Origin: Perkinsus olseni
Taxonomy: Eukaryota > Perkinsozoa > Perkinsida
Length of the DNA stretch: 61,863 nucleotides
Assembly (NCBI GenBank): GCA_013115125.1
Contig: JABANN010000146.1
Span: 1-61,863, forward strand
Reading direction: 5' to 3'
Numbering within the stretch: the stretch's first letter is position 1; every line of letters begins with the position of its first letter. Of the stretch, positions 57,613-61,863 are shown in pieces. A program made the position numbers and the translations under genes. The notes under the pieces were generated by a model that did no database searches, was not told the DNA's origin, and saw nothing but the letters and a program-made list of their open reading frames with translations.

Positions 57613-58369
57613 GCTAGGAAAATATAAAACAGGCGGAGCGATGCAGCAGCGAGGGATAACGCAACACCGCTTGCTGTTCACAAACTTACCGGCGTGAGAA
57701 TAGAAGCACGGCGCAGCGTGAGAAGAATCGAATCATAGTGCACATGTCCGCCGTCACTCGCCACGAAATTATGCGCGCGCCAGATTAGCCGAAAGGGTTT
57801 TTTGGAGAACTTTTGAGGAGTCCGATGATGTTTCTGCTGAAGAAGGGCTGACCCCACTCGTCAGCGTGTGGTGGCATGATAATATTGAATACAACCTGAT
57901 GGTCTCTGTCCACCTTTTTATGGAAATTGTGTCTTCTCTTTACATCAACCTAAGATTCGACGGCCTGATGCTCACAATGGCGAAGCTACTGCCGATGTAC
58001 CACTGAGGATGTGCGTTGAGCAGATTCTGAAGCTAAGAACCGATCCTGAGTTAGTAAAATCCCAGTAAATTATTGTAAAATTTCAGTAAATTTTTAACCT
58101 ACGTAGTGAAACCATTTTACACTACGTCAAAACGGGCGAAGGATCGATTCTGAGAATGGGGGGTGGGTTTACTAAAAAGCCGTCCTGAAGAAACGAAACT
58201 CCAGCACTTGTTGCAAGACCTTCTACGAGCTGCCACGCAATGAGGATTTTATCCTCGCTATGGCCGTCCTCGCGTGATCTCGAATCATCATCGACAGAAC
58301 ACTGCCCCTATGTGAATCCTGTCGAACAACATCTTCCACAAGTAGCTTCACTCGGAGCCATGGCAAGGG
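57613..58369. other. upstream region of the SPX transporter
   Basis: It holds an AATTTCGTGGCG-type motif in sense (57755 region, AATTTCGTGGCGAGTGACGG on the minus strand, about 140 bp before the ATG) and a dispersed-motif copy in sense (57942-57958). A palindromic AT-rich stretch (about 58055-58110, repeated CAGTAAAT/TAGTAAAA) lies further up. No gene. Confidence 0.45.
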
Positions 58370-58599
58370 TCAACGTGTAACCTGAGAATCATCGTAGCTG
58401 GGGAACCAGGGACAGCCTGTCCCGGACAGGAAGAAGCTCCTTGTGCAGGTGATGCCGTTCACAGCCAGAGGTGTCGGAAAGTCTATTGCTTTCGCAGAGC
58501 CCTCCGCAGTGCGGACGATGAAAAGAACACTTTCGATCTCAGCACGGCTACGAAATTGACTATCCCGAAAAACTCTCGATGCCGCCATGCACAATACAA

Positions 58600-58670
58600 G
58601 CCGGTTAGCGGGATCGAACCACCGACCTTCAGTTTTCAAGATTGACGCTCTACCACTAAGCTAAACCGGC
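58600..58670 (-). tRNA. tRNA with anticodon UGA and short variable loop
   Basis: The acceptor GCCGGTT/AACCGGC pairs perfectly. The D-arm is GCTT-AGTGGTA-GAGC. The anticodon arm TCAAT-CTTGAAA-ACTGA has one A-C mismatch, with anticodon TGA at 34-36. The variable loop AGGTC has five nt, and the T-arm is GGTGG-TTCGATC-CCGCT. UGA would read the serine codon UCA, yet nuclear tRNA-Ser has a long variable arm. Identity is therefore uncertain: a class I molecule with a serine anticodon, an anticodon-switched copy of another tRNA such as Phe(GAA), or an organelle-type gene. Confidence 0.75.
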
Positions 58671-58679
58671 TTATAGACA

Positions 58680-59828
58680 TTGCTAAGGAAAACTATGTGT
58701 CAGATTTCTGTGCACAGAAATCTCCGATCTCGAATCAGCTGAGCCGGCTTGAGAAGCTTCCGAAGAGCACATTGTGCTCAGCACAAGTTGTGCTGCACAA
58801 CTGCATGGGGCATGCTGTCGATTATGTCAGTCAACTTTACCTAAATTGTGAGGTATTGTTCTTGCGGTCGTAAGGGATGTTCTCCGGTTCGCTGGCGTCG
58901 AGGTGGAAGCGCCTGACGAAGTCCCTCCAATTCCTCATAGCAGTGATGAAATTAATCTCAGTTTCGTCAGAGTAGGATTACACGACAACAGGACGGCTCA
59001 CGAACTGCAACATTGACTGACCCCGCGCTGGAATTCTCTTCAGTAACAAGAGCGTCATCGTTAATGGCATTAACCCGATATTAACTTAATGTCGAAACAA
59101 GGTTACCGTGTAGGAAGGCAACTATGAGCGGGGTGGAAGGGTGAGATATGAGAACATGATGCAGCTTGGACGTATACGGCAAATACTATTTGCCAAATAG
59201 CAAACGATGAATTCCTGCTGAAGCATATCGGGACAGGCCCAGCGCTGCACGCTGAGCGTGCGTGTTTCCTTGCGCTAGCACGATTATATGGGTGACGCAT
59301 ATCAATGATATGATATCATATCATTGTACATGCCAGTCGCATGGAAGCGCCTCCCTAGTGCGCAAGCGGGCATGCTCGATACGCACTATATCGGTTCAGA
59401 TACTCCGGTATGGAAAGCGCCCAGCCAATGTTTTGGGCGATTTCAGTCCATTCAATTCCCGTGACAGGAAAGGGCCGGGACACTGGGAATTTCTCAGTGG
59501 GAAATCTTGCAGACATTGACGGCCGGGGCGTCACGGCCCGAGACCGCCAGGCTGAATCAACTTCCCATCGAGAGCCCAGGATAGATAAAGCTTCTCGACG
59601 CTCCGGCCTACTCGGCCATTACCTAAGCAAATCCAAACCTCCGAGGTCCAACTCTGCATATGCCTCCCTCAACCTGACGCTGCGCCCTCTCGAGACTTAG
59701 CACGCGCGAAATCGGGACATCCGGCGAGATTATCGAGACACCATCCTAGCGGAGAGAAAGACTTGCGATCCGCCTGGGCCGATACATGAGGGCAAGATCT
59801 CATAAGCTTACGTAGCACAAGTTGCTCT
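58680..59828. other. intergenic, no supported gene
   Basis: Frames of 60-96 codons exist but lack motifs. The main feature is the 24-bp palindrome listed separately. Confidence 0.35.
59303..59326. repeat. 24-bp perfect palindrome
   Basis: CAATGATATGAT is followed directly by ATCATATCATTG with no spacer. It could be a dimeric protein-binding site or cruciform. Confidence 0.85.
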
Positions 59829-60421
59829 ATGGCGTATTCATTCAAGTTGTATCATCTCCTCATGTCCCATCCCACGCTGTTTATGCTCGTCTTTCTACTT
59901 ATGGTGGCCAGTTTCGCCTTCCCTCCCAGTCAGCAGTACTATACTTTGAATAATGTCTTCACGAGTGCTTGGCAATTCAAACCGTATAATGCGGTGAATA
60001 TTTCAGTTTTCATTCCCCCCACCCACTTCGAAAGGATATGGTCTTCGGGTGATATGTATTACGCTCCCAACCCTGATGAGTCTGAGCTGCAATTCAACAC
60101 AGACCTGGACAATTGGGTAGCCTTGGTCTGGCACTTTCGTCTCAATGAAAGTGAATGGAAAAGCATCCCCTACGACCACAAGTCCAATACCTTCACTATA
60201 CAATTCCATGGTTATACTTTCGCCGTGTTGCCCGCGTGAAGGCGGGCCATCCTGATTCGCCCAGAATCGTCGGCGACTGTTATATTAAGCGCCGAGTTAT
60301 TATCAATTATCATTCTTCACGAGTCACTCAAGAGATCATTCGCTTTTTTTATGATGAAGATTTCATCGCAAGTCAGGCCGGCAAAGCTCTTGAAGTTGAT
60401 TATTATCGGGTTGAGTTGTGA
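59829..60421 (+). CDS. secreted or signal-anchored protein of unknown family, two exons
   Basis: Exon 1 is 59829-60226 and exon 2 is 60265-60421. The 38-bp intron (GTTGCCCGC to CGCCCAG) removes a stop and restores one frame of 184 residues. A hydrophobic stretch near residues 14-32 (PTLFMLVFLLMVASFAFPP) is a signal peptide or anchor. The mature part is rich in aromatic residues and beta-like (YNAVNISVFIPPTHFERIWS, then NWVALVWHFRLNESEWKSIP), with two N-glycosylation sequons (NIS, NES). It ends DFIASQAGKALEVDYYRVEL. Only one cysteine remains after the signal. No family recognised. Confidence 0.65.
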
Positions 60422-61863
60422 ATCCAGGAGCAGCAAGGAGTATTCCGGAGACCCCATGGATGTGATGTTTGCTTAGGCATGGTTTCACTCTCCGTGAATT
60501 CCGGTGGATACAAATATTGGTCTCTAGTGTCTATCTCCGTAGCACTAAGAGTGGTTTCAGCCCAAACCAAAATTCCCCTACCGCAGGCGAAGCGATCTCT
60601 ACGAGCAACGAGCGTGTAACCGTCTATTGCTTAAGAGTTATCGACCAAAGCTGCATGCTGCAACCTGCAACAATCTAAGTCCAACAGGGGTGGTATGTGG
60701 ACAATGATGTAAGGGGTGATTCAGATTCTTTACTCAGAAATAAAAATACACGATTATTAATAGGCGTTGGTTCATCGAGCTTTTCTACTCCGAATTGAAA
60801 AATCAAAGTCATTGGGGCTTGATTTGAATTTCGAGTCGAGATTCTCGACAGTGATTCGAAAATCAGAATACAAGACCATTTTTTGAATGGCGAAATGTGG
60901 TATAGCCCCCTCTCACGGGAGAGGGCCAGCTCAGATTAAAGACCAACCGGATTTGACCGCGCTTTCCGCTAATAGCGCCTCGCCAAACTTTGAACAGTAA
61001 CTGTTCCAATTTCGTTCCAGTTCAAATTTTGAACTGCGCTAGCCCGCTCATCTGCACGCCTAAATCTGTCTTCTGACTCATAATTTGGCAAATTGGGGTT
61101 GGTGTTGCCTGCGATTGGTATGAAAAACAACAAATGCTTCGGACTCGTTCGGCGAGATTCGACTGTTTCGCGTCAAACTGACTGGAATGAACTGCCCTTC
61201 TGGAGAATTTTTCGGCGACAGGAATTCACCAATACGAGTGTGTCCGCTCTTCTGAAGAGCGGAGCTTCGCCGTTGTCGTATAGAGCGTCTTTACGCGTGT
61301 TAGGCCAGAAAAACTTTTTCTGGTAGAGTTCCTAAGCTTGTTTGGCCGAGACTGCCGTCCATTTCGTGCTGGCGGTACTCGTTCTAAGACAGCATTCGCG
61401 AAAACAGGCGTCGCCTTCTCTGTTGAAGGAGTCGTCCATCTTCGACACATGATAACAGTGTCATCCCACTCATTCGAACCGGGTTTTCATTGCTAGTTTT
61501 GGTGACTCGCTGTTACCGTATCCGGTGATCTCAAAGTTCACGCCGTGAGGCTCACGGCGTGAGCTTTCGCGAGAGGAGCCTTTGGGGGTTTTCATTTTCT
61601 TTCTCCGCTGTATCGCTATGAGGAGCCTGCTTGATATATCGTGATACCTCGTTTCTTAGGTCCCGTGCGCTTTGCCATACTCATTGAGCAGAAGGCAGTA
61701 AGTGGGGCACCAAAATAATGGTCTTGGTGCTACTTCGGAGTCCATGTTCGGACGTCCTATCAGTTAAGAGATAAATTCAAAGCCAACAAACAACTTCAGA
61801 TTGAAACGTTCCTTAATAACGAGCAATACATGAATTAGTCATCACGTCTTCCTGCTCTAAGGC
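60422..61863. other. right end, no supported gene
   Basis: The plus frame 61093-61326 (77 codons) is the best but not convincing. The stretch 60780-61060 has short inverted elements such as CCCTCTCACGGGAGAGGG and GAACAGTAACTGTTC. A 12-bp inverted repeat is listed separately. Confidence 0.3.
61538..61562. repeat. 12-bp inverted repeat with 1-nt spacer
   Basis: TCACGCCGTGAG, one G, then CTCACGGCGTGA. Confidence 0.8.

Noticed and set aside
17309-57958. Reading the dispersed motif as the spliced-leader sequence or a pure intron signal
   Set aside because: It does not match the alveolate leader (CCGTAGCCAT...GGCTCAAG), and its orientation relative to host genes is mixed.

Overview
The window looks like nuclear DNA of an alveolate protist, most probably a perkinsozoan (Perkinsus-like). 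This is inferred from four things. Genes are split by many very short GT-AG introns (about 31-73 bp where both exons can be read). There is a MAP kinase whose inserts match the apicomplexan MAP2/MAPK2 type rather than ERK or p38. There are small cysteine-rich secreted proteins without obvious relatives elsewhere. There is also a very large ciliary protein gene. The genetic code is standard. Three runs of N (9361-9456, 18655-18753, 23549-23643) sit at tandem repeats and look like assembly gaps.

Layout. 1-12 kb is repeat-rich and gene-poor. It holds two paralogous cysteine-rich secreted proteins (1-331 and 9245-9907, minus strand), a young MITE with 69-bp terminal inverted repeats (3497-3855), an older relative of it (5883 on), a fragmented unknown gene (about 6.2-8.8 kb) and a small coiled-coil gene (11076-11437). 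12.4-16.7 kb is a compact block on the minus strand: a canopy-like ER protein, the 18S rRNA-modifying enzyme TSR3 and the MAP2-type kinase. 18.9-27.9 kb on the plus strand is one giant gene made of repeated ASH/MSP-like beta domains, most like the axonemal protein CFAP65. 28-45 kb has several minus-strand multi-exon genes I do not recognise, an EF-hand protein, and tRNA genes (three identical Arg-ACG, two Trp-CCA). 46-57.6 kb is again dense and minus-strand: a SET methyltransferase, an RRM-like protein, coiled-coil and poly-aspartate proteins, V-ATPase subunit F and an SPX-domain phosphate/anion transporter. The right end has an odd tRNA with anticodon UGA and a two-exon signal-anchored or secreted protein (59829-60421).

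The recognisable genes are housekeeping (rRNA maturation, V-ATPase, phosphate homeostasis, ER folding) or fit a flagellated parasite stage (CFAP65-like, MAP2-type kinase, secreted Cys-rich proteins). The most unusual signal is a dispersed motif of about 16 nt, consensus GTATCTTAGGTTGAnGC. It occurs at least 13 times on both strands, only in introns or between genes, without longer homology around it. A second motif, AATTTCGTGGCGnnGTGACG, recurs in an intron array and upstream of other genes. All splice sites were read by eye. Those in TSR3, the canopy-like gene, V-ATPase F, the SPX transporter and the 59.8-kb gene were checked for frame and total length; elsewhere they are approximate.
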